From: Desmodesmus armatus
Lineage: Eukaryota; Chlorophyta; Chlorophyceae; Sphaeropleales; Scenedesmaceae
DNA: 64,000 bases
Direction of reading: 5' to 3'
Assembly (NCBI GenBank): GCA_007449985.2
Contig: VIIQ02000031.1
Location: 124,001-188,000 of the forward strand
Shown: positions 35,245-45,953 of the stretch, in pieces
Position numbering within the stretch: the stretch's first letter is position 1
Layout of the letters: every line of letters begins with the position of its first letter
The notes under the pieces: model-generated
Told to the model about the DNA's origin: nothing
Seen by the model: the letters and a program-made list of their open reading frames with translations, nothing else
Database searches by the model: none
Made by a program: the position numbers and the translations under genes

Positions 35245-37081
35245 GCGCTGCTTGAGAGACGCCATGGTGGTGCTGGTGCTGGTGCTGCTGGCGCACTCTG
35301 CTGCTTGGCTGTTCGTCTTCGCTGCTGTCCGCATCACTGCTGCTGCTGTCAGAAGGAGTGAGTAGCTGCTGGTGCTGCTGCTGCTGCTGTTGGCTCCTGG
35401 AGCCGACGCCCGGCAGTGCTGTGGGCGAAGTGCTGCGGGTGCAGCCGCCACTGCTGCTGTTGCTCCTGCTACTGTCATCGTCCAAAGTGTACGGTTCTGT
35501 CATGCTGTTTTGGTAAACAGCCTTGTGGGGCGACCCCTGGCTGACTTGGCTCCCTCTTGAACCAGCAGCTCCATCCCCACGCGCAGCAGCAGCAGCAGCA
35601 TAAGAGCCGTGATGCTGCTGCTCCTGCTGCTGCTGCTGTCGCTGCTTGATGCTGTCCTGTGGTGAGAATACCCCCTTGAGGCTGTCCTTTATGCTAGCAA
35701 ACCGCCTATCCAGGTCCTGCAGCAAGGCTGCTGCACTCTCACGCTGCTGCTGCTGCTCCTGCTGCTCTTCCTGTTGCCGCCGCCACTGCTGCTGCTGCTG
35801 CTGCTGTGCCAGGTCCACCCATTGCTGCTGCTGCTGCCGGCTGTCCTGCTGTGAAAGAAGCTGCTGCGAGGACGCGGCGGCCTGCAACCCTGCATGCGGC
35901 ATGTCTCCTTGACTGGCTTGAGACTTCACCGTTGTGCTGCGGTGCAGGGCAGCTGCACGGGCAGCAGCCTCCTGCAGCACAGCAGTAGCAGACCTTTCTG
36001 CAGACCAGCTGCTGCTGTTGTTGTTGACGGCGGCTGATAGAGAGCCGCCACCGCCACTAGATGCCCCTTCCGCCGTAGTGGCAGCACCAGCAGGTCCTGA
36101 TGCTGAGAACGCTGCTGCTGCGCCGTGGTATCGCTTACTGTCGACAGGCGTGCGTTCGCCAGTGGGTGTGCGGCCTCCGGGAGGCGTCGCCACAGCGCTG
36201 CGGCTGAGGGGGCTTTGCAGCGTGTCTGCTACTGATAGCGGCTGCAAGCGCAGCAGGCTGCTGGCAGATGCCACACCCAGCCCAGCTGAGCGGCTGCTTG
36301 TTGAGGCCAGCAGCTCCCCCAGCCCTGAACCTGCTGCCGCTGCTGCTGCAGCAGCAGGGGAGGCATGGCTCTGGTTTCCTGCCGTGCTGGTGGCCGCACC
36401 TGCAGCAGTAGCGGCAGCCGCTGCTGCTGCCCCAAGCCTGAAGCTGCTGCTTGAAGACAGCGCTCCTGAGCTCCGCTGTGGGCTGATCAGCTGCTGCAGG
36501 GCTGCTGTCAGTCCATCGCTGCGCTTGTGTCGGCTGCAGGCTGCTGTGCCGCTGCGCGAGAGGTACCTGCCCCCGCTGGGCGGCGTAGCGCCGCTGACGG
36601 TGGTGGTGGTGTGTGCGACTGCAGCTGCGGCAGCGTCTGCTGCTGCTGCTTTGTATGAGAAACTGTTGGAAAGGCTGCCGGGCAGGGTTTTGCTGCTGGA
36701 GCTGAGCTGTTGTAGCTGGCTGTGCAGGTCATGTGGTGGGCTGCTGGCATGCAATGATCTGGGGCAGTGTTACAGCACGTGACGGTGACGCATAAGTCGG
36801 CTCAGTCGTGGTGCACACCAAACAGGTTGCTGTGCACTAGTTGTCTGGTGCCACCAAGTGTCTGTGAGCTGCGCGTTTTGCAGTTGTGCTTTGATGCCTG
36901 AAGTTGTGCTTTGGGCTGGCCCTATCCCAGCACAAAGGCGACACATAAGAGGCAAGAGCACAACAACAGGATGTGCTCCGCCACTAGCGCCAGCTTACCT
37001 GCTGCGCTTCAGCAGCTGCAGCTCATCAGTATCGGCTGATTTCTTCTTCCTCGACTGCAAGAAGTCCTGGAATGACTGCAT
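31308..37081 (-). CDS. Large low-complexity coiled-coil protein
   Basis: The start at 37081 gives MQSFQDFLQSRKKKSADTD, and exon 1 (36999-37081) joins in phase to 36758. A very long Ser/Ala/Gln-rich part runs to 34386. Further exons in phase are 33704-33814 (VSELKLDLREAHAEWEVKL), 32897-33415, 32575-32694 and 31308-32159. Coiled-coil heptads lie at NALILAKQQVQELQQQN, LEQQIAKLSEELTQLQREN and VEALQQQLQQLKAERDRLQ. The end is helical (YVVQQLKMALPDASP, KVLLDMLVGGS). The long second exon changes frame at an AGC/CAG tract around 35207-35250 with no visible intron, so the join between 35192 and 35171 is uncertain. Length (more than 1200 residues), coiled coils and disorder suggest a scaffold, perhaps cytoskeletal or centriolar. 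I recognise no named family, and the short basic N-terminal motif may be its most useful search handle. Confidence 0.75.
35207..35250. repeat. Trinucleotide tract (CTG/AGC, about 12-13 units)
   Basis: A near-perfect CTG tract on the plus strand, reading Ser, Gln or Ala by frame on the minus strand. The open frame upstream and the one downstream of it differ. Confidence 0.9.
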
Positions 37082-37798
37082 CCCAGTGGCAGTGTGCTCA
37101 CACTGCACCTGCGATCGCTGTGGCGTGGCTGTGCTGGCTTGTGATTGGTACTACTGCTGGGGCAGGGCTGCCTTTGCATCCTATCATTCTTTGAATTGAA
37201 TAAGGGAATCAGTGACGCTGCATACAGCACGATATTGCCCACAGTGGACACTCCTGTTGTCTGCTGTTGCCATGCGCACTGCTACTGTGTTGTGTGACAA
37301 CAGTAGTGCTGGCCAGACAAGGAGGACCGTGTTGCAGGAAGGATACACTGACCCGTGACCTGCCAAAAAACTGATATGTACGCAGTAGGCAGCCTCAACT
37401 GTAGGCAGCAAGACTGCTCAGCACAGTTTGCACAGTTTGCAACAACTCGGGGCAAGCATGAGAGATATGCAGACAAGGTAACTGTCAGTGTTAAAGCAGA
37501 ACAACTTGGTTATAAACATCCATGCCTCGAGCTGCAATCAGTCAACCCTTTAGGCCGTTTGACTTCCATCATGGTGTTTGCAAGCCTGCAGGAGGATTAC
37601 AGTGGCCACAATGCATTTGCTTTTGAATATATGGCCCTTTGATGTACAAATCAGAGGCGATGGGATGAGGATGAGAAGCTTGTGTACAGCTGTCCCTTGT
37701 TTGAAGCGAGGGTTCGTGTGCTGCCTTCTGGCTCGTCCAGAAGCCTCTGGAAAGTGTTAGCAGCATTGAGCTGCGTATAAGGACCGCTAGCAGGCACA
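37082..37798. promoter_or_regulatory. Divergent region between coiled-coil and Kelch genes
   Basis: 717 bases between two divergent starts, so both promoters should be here. Nothing more specific was recognised. Confidence 0.5.
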
Positions 37799-39629
37799 AT
37801 GAGAGCAGCTTTGCGAGCCAACAGCGTCTTCAGATCATCGCCTTGCAAGCATCTCAAGAACGTTCTGACAGGAAGCAAAGGTGAGCAATATGACTTTCAG
37901 TAGCCTCAACATTCTGATAGTCTGGCAAGGCCCCCCTCCACCCTCCCAAGTGACCCCCCACCCCCACTCTCGGTGTCCCTGCATGGTCAATGGGGGACAA
38001 TGAAAGAGCTGGCAGGAAAACAAGGCTTCCCCTTGTCCAGTTCAAACCACCACCGTTTGTTTTACTGGCATCAGCACGTAATTGCATGCACAATGCATGC
38101 ATATGCCATCACCCTCGATGTGGGTGGCAGTCTAAAGCGTTGGTTACACCTGTCCTGCATGCATGCATGCGTGCGTGCACTGCAGGTCGGCGCAACGTCA
38201 CCACGTGCAACAGCAGCATGTCCCCAGTGGTAAGCTTCACCCCAACAGCCTCCAGCCCCAGTCAACAGCCCACCCTGCCCAGGTCAGGTGCCTGTGCGGC
38301 CACCCTCCCAGCCAGCCACACCCATGATGTCATCATGTTTGGTGGCTACACAGAAGAGCAGCAGCAGTCCAACATGGTGCGAGTGCCAACCAACGAGGCC
38401 TGGCTGTTTTCCAAGGCGTCTGGGGCCTGGAGTCCTGTCAAGTACAGCAGCGAAGCAGTACCCTGCACACGCCTTGTTGCACAGTGTGTGGTGGTGGGTG
38501 ATAAGCTGTGGCTAATTGGTGAGTGCTGCCGCACTCTGTTCATCAGCACCAGCGTTGAGCAGCACTAGTGCAGCAGCTACACAGCCTTGCCTGCACACAG
38601 TGGCAGTGCACCAACCACATACATGCGGCAGTGGCTGACATATCAATCTACGGTATAGTGCATATCAGGGGAGTGGCTTGCTGTGCATGCATCCACAGCG
38701 CAAGCATGATGCATGCATGCATATCGTACAAGGGTGCCCCCCCCCCCCCTTTGGCGCTCAGAAAAATTGCTTACGTGCTTGCTGCACGTAACAACAACCA
38801 CGCAGGGATTGAGGCCTCTCCATCGCTGAGTTGACCAAGCTGTTGTTGCCTGGCCGTGTTTTGTGCTGTTGCCGTCTTGCTGTCCCCCTGCCCTCATCAC
38901 TGACCATCCCAACTCAGGTGGCTGGGATTCTTCCAAGTCTGGCCCAGAAGCATTCCTTGGAGACGTCTGGACCCTAGACCTTCAGACCTGGGCGTGGGAG
39001 GTGCAGCACCCCACAGGGGAGCAGCTCCAGGGCATTTCCCGCTTCCAAGCTGTCGCCGACGGCACCCGAATCCTCATCCACACCCACCGCTGTGAGGACA
39101 GTATCCTTGCACTCCACACAGACAGCAGCCCTCCTAGACTAGAGAAAGTCCCAGTAAACGGGCCTGCACCGGCTAGCAGGGGCTTACACAGCATTGTCAA
39201 GCTGGGCGGCGCGCTGTACCTGTATGGGGGCGCCCCGCAGAAAGGCCCCATGATGGACGACCTCTGGAAATTGGAGCTGGACAGCATGCAGTGGCAGCAG
39301 CTGCAGCCGGACGGGCCCACTCCCCACGCGCGCTGCTCCCCAGCTGCAGCAGCAGTTGGGAAGTATGTGGTGTACTTTGGGGGTGCGTTTTATGGGGCCA
39401 GTGGGGGTTGGAGATGCTGGGGGATGTGCAGCTGTATGATACGGAGTCCAACAGCTGGGTGAAGGATCCACAGCTGGCAGCAGGGGTGGCTGCGCCAGCT
39501 GCTAGGAATGCAGCTGTGATGGTGCCGCTGCCGAGTAGGGGTGCCGGTCAGCCGCAGCTGCTGCTGTCAGGAGGCTGGCGGGCATTTGTTGAGACCTATA
39601 ATGACTCGTATTTGGTTGACATTGAGTGA
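37799..39629 (+). CDS. Kelch-repeat protein with a frame break near its end
   Basis: Exons 37799-37880, 38186-38518 and 38917-39629 join in phase. At least four Kelch blades are visible, with GG doublets and trailing Trp: HDVIMFGGY to LFSKASGAW, LWLIGGW to LDLQTWAW, LGGALYLYGGAP to LELDSMQW, and YVVYFGGAF to LYDTESNSW. A last partial blade is LLLSGGWRAF. Kelch propellers bind proteins, and no BTB, F-box or enzyme domain is attached. The N-terminal 28 residues (MRAALRANSVFRSSPCKHL) are basic and hydroxylated, so an organelle-targeting peptide is possible. Between YGASG and LEMLGDVQLYD the frame shifts within a G run at 39403-39407. One added base restores the blade, so a sequencing error is the simplest explanation. 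Possible introns inside exon 2 were rejected because the sequence reads through in frame. Confidence 0.85.
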
Positions 39630-39687
39630 GGGTGGACGAGGGCGTGTTAGAGGTGGGGTGGGGGTGTGACATGCAGTAGGAGAGTTG

Positions 39688-39692
39688 TGTAA
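39688..39692 (+). terminator. Possible poly(A) signal of the Kelch gene
   Basis: TGTAA 59 bases after the stop. T/G-rich sequence continues to about 40250, so a longer 3' end may also be used. Confidence 0.4.
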
Positions 39693-40260
39693 TGTGTGAG
39701 GGAACTTGACCGTGGAAGCTGTGTGGGCAAGGTGACATCCGAGTGGGGAGTTGCGGTTGATGAGCGTGTGAGAGTTTGCGCTCATTGCATTTTTGCATTC
39801 AGGCAACGGTCTGATTTGCCCACTGGAGGAACTTGCACTGCGTGGCAATGCTGTACAGTACTGCAGTGATTGAGCTGTGGCAACTTTGAGCCGGCCTGAT
39901 GGGCTGGTGTTTCCAGCACAAAGGGGGTTGCTGTACCCATTGCATGGAATGGTATGGACATGCATGCAGGGACATACGCATTGGCCGCGCTGCGTGAGTG
40001 CGTGCTGTATGTTTTTTCTCACAGTAAAGTGGATAGACTGTGCAACACCAAGTTCAATGGTAGCGACTTGAGCCAGGCAGTGGATTGTGAGGTGCTGCAG
40101 GGGTAGACATCATGCAAGGGTTTCAATTGTGCTCAGGCCTGCCCAGCTAGCGACATCCACATATTGCAACGTGGTTGTCGCACCTTCCTACGTGAGAGAT
40201 GGCACACTGTTGTATTTTTGAAAAGCAGCTGAGCCTGCCAAGCACATTGTCTTCATGGTG

Positions 40261-40265
40261 TTACA
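40261..40265 (-). terminator. Probable poly(A) signal of the WNK-like gene
   Basis: TGTAA on the minus strand exactly at the composition switch. I saw no other between it and the stop at 41938, implying a 3' UTR of about 1.7 kb. Confidence 0.5.
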
Positions 40266-41937
40266 TGGCAGGACCTTGTGAGCCAATCAACAGGCAGCCT
40301 CCTCAAAGTTGATACAGCACAGCAGACCACCACACTGCTTCATGCACTGCAAACAACGCAGCAGCAGATGCCCCTGGCACTGGTGAGCGTGCGGCTTGTT
40401 TGCCAGCAACACAACGGCTGCAACTGCCAACACAACAACAGTATGTGCCTGCAAAGACCCGCACGCCATCCACTGATGCAGTGCGTACGATACAGCACAT
40501 GCAAACCCTCTGTGTGCGCATGCGGCCTGAGAATGTGCGCATGCGGCCTGGGAAGGCTGTGAGGCAGACGGGCGCTACACAGCTGAACAACACTGCACCA
40601 ACAACCCACATAAGTCCATTGGCTGCTGAGAGCGCACTGCAGCAGGCCAGCACAACCGGCAGGCCAGCACACGGCAGCGCAGCGTAACCAGTAGGCACTG
40701 GGTCAACAGCACAGAACCATTGAAGCAGGGCCTGACGACAAGTGATCCTGTGAACGCAGCTGCTGTGCTGAGACAGCAGCACGTTGCAACCCTGCGAGGG
40801 ACATGAGCCTGCAGCAGCACACCTCAATTCCACATGCTGTGCGTGATGACAGTGACGCTGCTCCTGTTCAAGCACTACTGCAAGTGGTACCGCCGCCAGC
40901 ACTGCAAACCGTCCTGCCAACGGAACTCCAAGCCGTCCTGCCAGCTGGTACAACCAAGAAAGTCAAGTGCTCAACAGCAATGCTGGCCCTAGTCCCACGC
41001 AGCCAACCCCACCCACGCCCAGGCCAGTGGCCTTGCTGACCAATGCTCATGACTGCCTACCCTAGCAGGCTTGCACGCAGCCTTGCGCTGGCACGCCGGG
41101 TTCAGACACACTTCTACAACGCCCACACAGCAGGATGCCAACAGACGGCAACAGGAGGTCCTGCCTGGCAATGCATCACCGCCACCCAACGTGGCGTGTG
41201 GCACTGGCGCAGCAGCACGTGACAGCACTGTACAGTCATGACTGCGCATGCCCTGCATAGATACACCCAATGGGCAGGCATGGACGCAGCCCGGCCAAAC
41301 ACACCCTCCGCACACGCACACCACGCGCGTGCGTGCACACACCAGCGCAGTCCACATGATACTGACGTGCAGCACCCCCATTCAACACAGCACAACCAGC
41401 GCACAGTCCTAGCCGGCCCACACAACCAACACCCCCCCCCTGAGCAGTGCAGCAACAGCTGCCACAATAGGTACACAGCTGCTTGCCCACTAGGCGTGTG
41501 CTGCGGCGGAGTGCCATGAAAATGCTACCGCATGCGATATACAAAAGAACAACAAGGGCTTGGCAAAGGATTGCTCCTGTGCGCTCAGGCTGCTGTGGCA
41601 ACGGTGAGACCTGAGATGCATGGGGGAAAGCCCTCCCGATGCAGCAAGCTGCACCTGCTGCGATGCTGGACAGCTTTACCCTAAAACCCCAACAGCTGCC
41701 CCGCAAGCTGCAGCCCTGTTGTGAGCACAGACCGTGCTGACAATACAGGTTACGCCCACACTGCTGCTCTGCTACGCGCCGCGCTGAGCCCTGCTGTGCA
41801 AACACTTGACACACTGTGGAGTGTGCGACCATGTGCTGCACAACATTACCCGCTGCAGCCTGCGCACTGCCCTGCTGAGATGCACGCTCCCTGCTCAGGC
41901 CGCCGTGCTGTGCCGTGCTGTGCTGGCGCGCACGAGC

Positions 41938-44900
41938 TCATTTGCTGTCGCTGCCGGGCATGTCCTTGGCCAGCAGCTCCCGCAGCGCTGCTGCGCAGAT
42001 CTCTGTGTCAGTGGGGCTGAGGCTAAACTCCTCGCTGATCTCTCCTGCCAGGTTGTCTGCCGTGTCGACATCTGGGTCAAACACAAAGTCAATGGTGCGC
42101 ACGACGCTGTGGCTGGCCCCTTCGCTGCTGTTGTCGTTGACCTGCAAGAATCATGGTGTCAACACACATCACAAGTCAAGGCGCGCAGTACTGCAGACCC
42201 TAACCAGTGCAGCCAGACTGTCTGGGTGATTCCACGAGTACAAGCGCTGCATTCACCCCTGCTTACAATTACAGCCATAACTCTTGCTGCACCCCAGCAG
42301 AAGTCCTTGTGCTACCTTGAAGGTACATGAACGCTGCTGCACATGCTGCACAGCAGTCGCACAGCATCACCCGCCACTGTGTGCCCTGCTGTTATTCCCA
42401 CCACACCACACAGCACCAGCGCACGGCACACAGCAGCCAAGCAAACCGCCCTCGTGTGTTTTCTCACCTGTGTCATGAACAGCCGGAAGTGCATCTTGCC
42501 GTCCTTGACCTTGCCGTTGAACTCAAAGTTGTAGTCCTCGCCACGCAGCTTGCCTATGGCAATCTCCTCTGACTGGCTGGGCGCATTCGTGCTGCTGGCC
42601 TCGAGCGGCGCCGCCTTCTTGACCTGCGCAGGACAGGCGCAGCAGGGGTGGAGCACGTTTCAGCACTGCAGCTGCATGGTGGAGGGTGATGCAGCAAAGT
42701 GTCTCTGCAGTCAGCAATCATTGCCGCAGAGCTACTGCTGCTGTTGCAACAGAAGCAACCCTGCTGTCACAAACACTGCATATCCGAAAGCTGGCCACAT
42801 GTACAACCGCATGTACAGCGTCCAGCAGCAAACTTTGTGCTTCACTGCATCCACAGGCCCACCAAGCATGCCAGCCATGCAGAGCGGCAGTGATGCAAGC
42901 AGCCCACCCTCAGTCGCTGCTCACCAACAGGAAGGGGTCCTCCAGCAGCTGCGTCGCCGTGTGCCGCTGCTCACTGTCACCCACACAGCTGGCAATGAAC
43001 CGCGCCGCCTCCTCATCAACAACCTGCACAGCACACAGCACACCACACCATGTAACCAGCCGACCCAGTCATGATTCAGTCATGCAAAGCTCTGAAGTGC
43101 TATTGGTAGCAAGCATTCGACGGCCCCTGGCATCTACAGGACAGGTCAGACCACATGTGTCAGAGAGGTGCATGAATGTGTCTGGAGCTGGTCCCCACCT
43201 GCTCCAACAGCTGCGGCACCTCCACGCAGTGCTGCGGGTCCAGCTGCTTCAGCGTCAACAGCTCCAGCATGCACAACCCAAACGCAAAGATGTCGTTGCG
43301 CATGTCCTGCAACAAGACGCAACAGCACAGCAGGGGGTGACGGCAGGGCGTTGGGGAGGTGACACAGGAGGGCAGGGCTGCTGGAGACACGTGGCGAGGG
43401 GGAGAAACGAGCAGGCACAAGGCAGGAAGGGAGGGGGACCTGTGAAGTGCGTGCAGCCAGTGACTAGAGGCAACAGGGCAGGAGGAGGGAAACGTGGAGA
43501 GGGGTGAAATGAGGAGGCACAAGGCAGGAAGGGACAGATGAGGTGCGTGCAGTGAGTGACTGGAAGCAACGGGGCAGGTTGCATGGCAGCGTGACCAGTG
43601 CATCCCTAGAGTTCACCCACACACCTTCTGCATGGTGACCACCTCTGGCGGCGGGTCCTGTTCACTCTCCTCCCAGCGCAGCGGGATGAGGGTGGCCAAG
43701 CCTAGATCACCAATCTTGATCTCGCCTGCACACGAGAAGCACGCAGACGCATACAAAACGCACACCAGCCAGGTTTGAACCAACTGACATAATGTACCCG
43801 TAGGTCCGTCATCCAATGCCCTTCCGAAGTCCGCACAGCAAGGTGCTGTGCAAAATCTGTCATGGACACCAATGCATGCAGCGGTTGCTGGCCAACCTAG
43901 GCAGCAATAATCTGTCGACGCCGAACCCAGCCTGACACACCCACAAAAAGTCTACCAGCCATTGTGATGCCTGCCAACAGCACTGCCCACGCAACGGCGT
44001 CTGCAGCTGGTATCCCTCCTGTGCATTGCTTCCCGGCCCCGCTGCTCACGGCTGTGCCTATTGCTGCTCACCGCTGTGCCCGTTGACGTAGATCTTGTCG
44101 CAGCGCAGGTCCCCGTGCACCACCGGAGGGTTCATGGAGTGGAGGTACTCCAGCCCCTTCAGGATCTGACGGGCCATGCGCTTCACAGCCTGGCGCACAC
44201 AACACAGCCGCAACAGCAGCAGCACAGGCGCAACAGCATGGGCAACATGTTGGTGAGCGCAGGCGGCAAGGTGCAGCCTCACCTAATCGTCAGATCTGCC
44301 GGCTGTCAGCTTGGCTTTCCTGGACCTCTGTACGCATGCTCCCCGACATTGCTTGTGCGCACCCTCAACCCCGCTGCATGCTTATGCCTACAAAGACAAG
44401 TAGGCCCACAAGCCAGGCATCCCCATGCCGCTGCAACAGCTGCGCACAACCCAGTCACAGTGACATCCAGCTGCCAGGCCTGACCACCTTTGCATGACGT
44501 CAGCAGCAATGGTAGCCACCACTGTGGCCTCTCACTGCATCAACACACCGAATCACACCCCCACCCTCACACACCTTGAGGTCCAGGTGTTTGTGCAGGT
44601 TCCTGTACTGCCGCAGGTTGCCAGAGGTGAACAGCTCCGTGATCAAGTTGATGCAGTGGTGCTGCTCATCCTCCCAGCACTCAAAGCACTTGATGATGTT
44701 GGGGTGCTCCAGGTCGAGCCCCTTCGTCATCTCGCCCACGATCTGCTGCAGCTGCTCGTCCGACAGGTGGTGCGGCTCTGCACTGATCTTGCTCCAGGCC
44801 ACGTCGATGCCGATCTGCGTGTCGAAGGCTTTGTAGATCTGCTTGAAGCGGCCCTTGCCCACCACCTCAGTGTACCTGCGCACGGGCAGGCAGGAAGGCG

Positions 44901-45953
44901 GGAAAACAGGCCGACTTCACACACACCTCGCGCGCGAACAGCCTGCAGGTCGCAGTGCTGGCTGCCGCACACCGTGCGCTGTCATCAGTGCATTGCTGGT
45001 GCAAGATCACGCCATCGGAAAGGAATGCTGCAAAAGCCCCTGCTAGTGAGGCTGTCGCGCCCTGCAGATGGCCAGGCCCCCACAGCTGCGGCAACTGATG
45101 CTGCGCGCACAACCCACTGCAGCAAGCAGCTGCCAGAGATGCAGCATACCCCTGCACACTCCTGTTCTGGCAGGGAAATCAGGCTTTCCCCCATCTGCAG
45201 AACTAAGCGTGCAGGGATGTAGTGCAGTTGCACTCCTGCTAGGCACTTGCCACAACAGCTGCGTGCACATCACAGCCGCCACAGCTGCAAGGGCCAAGCA
45301 GTCACAATGCGCGCAGGCACAAAGCAGCTGCAAACCCAGTGTAGCCAGCCACCTGTGCTGAGCAGCCTGTCTGGGTGTGCATATACTAGAAGTAGCCTGA
45401 CACTGTTGGAGTAACTATACTGCTGGGCTGTCACTGCTGTGCTGCAGCCTCAGTGTGGGATAGTGACGGCTGCTGTGACAGCATCGCCATGTGGCAATCT
45501 AGCGCCAGATCGCCTTCCTACCCGCATATTGCACTACTTGCTTAGGTGCATGACTTGCTGTGAAGTTAGTTGCAGTTTCTGAATGTATGCAACTCGTGCA
45601 GCTTGAACTGGCACGGTCCATCCATGCATGCATACATACATGGACCCCAGCACAACACGAGGTGTCCTGGCTGTGGGCGGGTGGTTGCAAGGGATGACGA
45701 GGTGGCAGAGCTATGATGCAGCTGCTGCAGCCTGATCAAAGTAGACTGTGTACCTGTAATAGCGGTTCTGAGGGTCCACCTCTGCGATCTCATCCTCCTC
45801 TCCAGTGTGCTGCGAGTGCAGCAACGCCTCGGCATCCTGCTGAGGGTCCGGCAGTGCTGCTGCTGCTGCTGGGGCTGCTGCTGGGGCTGCTGCTGCTATG
45901 TGGTTGCTTGGCTTCTCAGCAGTCCCATCTGCATCCGCTGTCTGACCCTCCAT
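41938..45953 (-). CDS. WNK-type protein kinase with degenerate active site (probable pseudokinase)
   Basis: Eight exons join in phase: 45754-45953, 44575-44875, 44072-44189, 43625-43725, 43199-43306, 42925-43023, 42468-42623 and 41938-42141, giving 428 residues. The kinase part has the WNK hallmarks: [14 protein letters not shown] with Lys in strand 2, VAW where other kinases have the catalytic Lys, [23 protein letters not shown] and IKIGDLGLA. The catalytic loop reads HGDLRCDK instead of HRDLKCDN, losing the Arg, Lys and metal-binding Asn. The GTPEFMAPE segment is missing: [11 protein letters not shown] leads straight to [14 protein letters not shown]. The C-terminal 115 residues form an OSR1_C/PF2-like domain ([37 protein letters not shown]), as in WNKs. 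Acidic, Ala-rich N-terminus. WNKs sense osmotic state and ions. A scaffold or regulatory role without catalysis is my inference. Confidence 0.88.

Larger units (their letters stand above)
39630..41937. other. Convergent 3' flanks of Kelch and WNK-like genes
   Basis: T/G-rich on the plus strand to about 40250, then A/C-rich to 41937. The switch marks the border between the two 3' UTRs. A 21-base direct repeat of the TGTGCGCATGCGGCCTG type occurs twice at about 40512-40553. No gene was found. Confidence 0.55.

Noticed and set aside
35934..36782. Plus-strand frame of 282 codons
   Set aside because: Antisense of the Ser/Ala-rich exon 2 of the coiled-coil gene.
38229..38286. A 58-base intron with GT-AG ends in Kelch exon 2
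   Set aside because: The stretch reads through in frame and supplies the P-x-PRSG lead-in expected before a Kelch blade.
39389..39409. A 19-base micro-intron in the Kelch gene
   Set aside because: It has GT and AG ends, but all other introns here are about 70 bases or much longer; a one-base indel in the G run is simpler.
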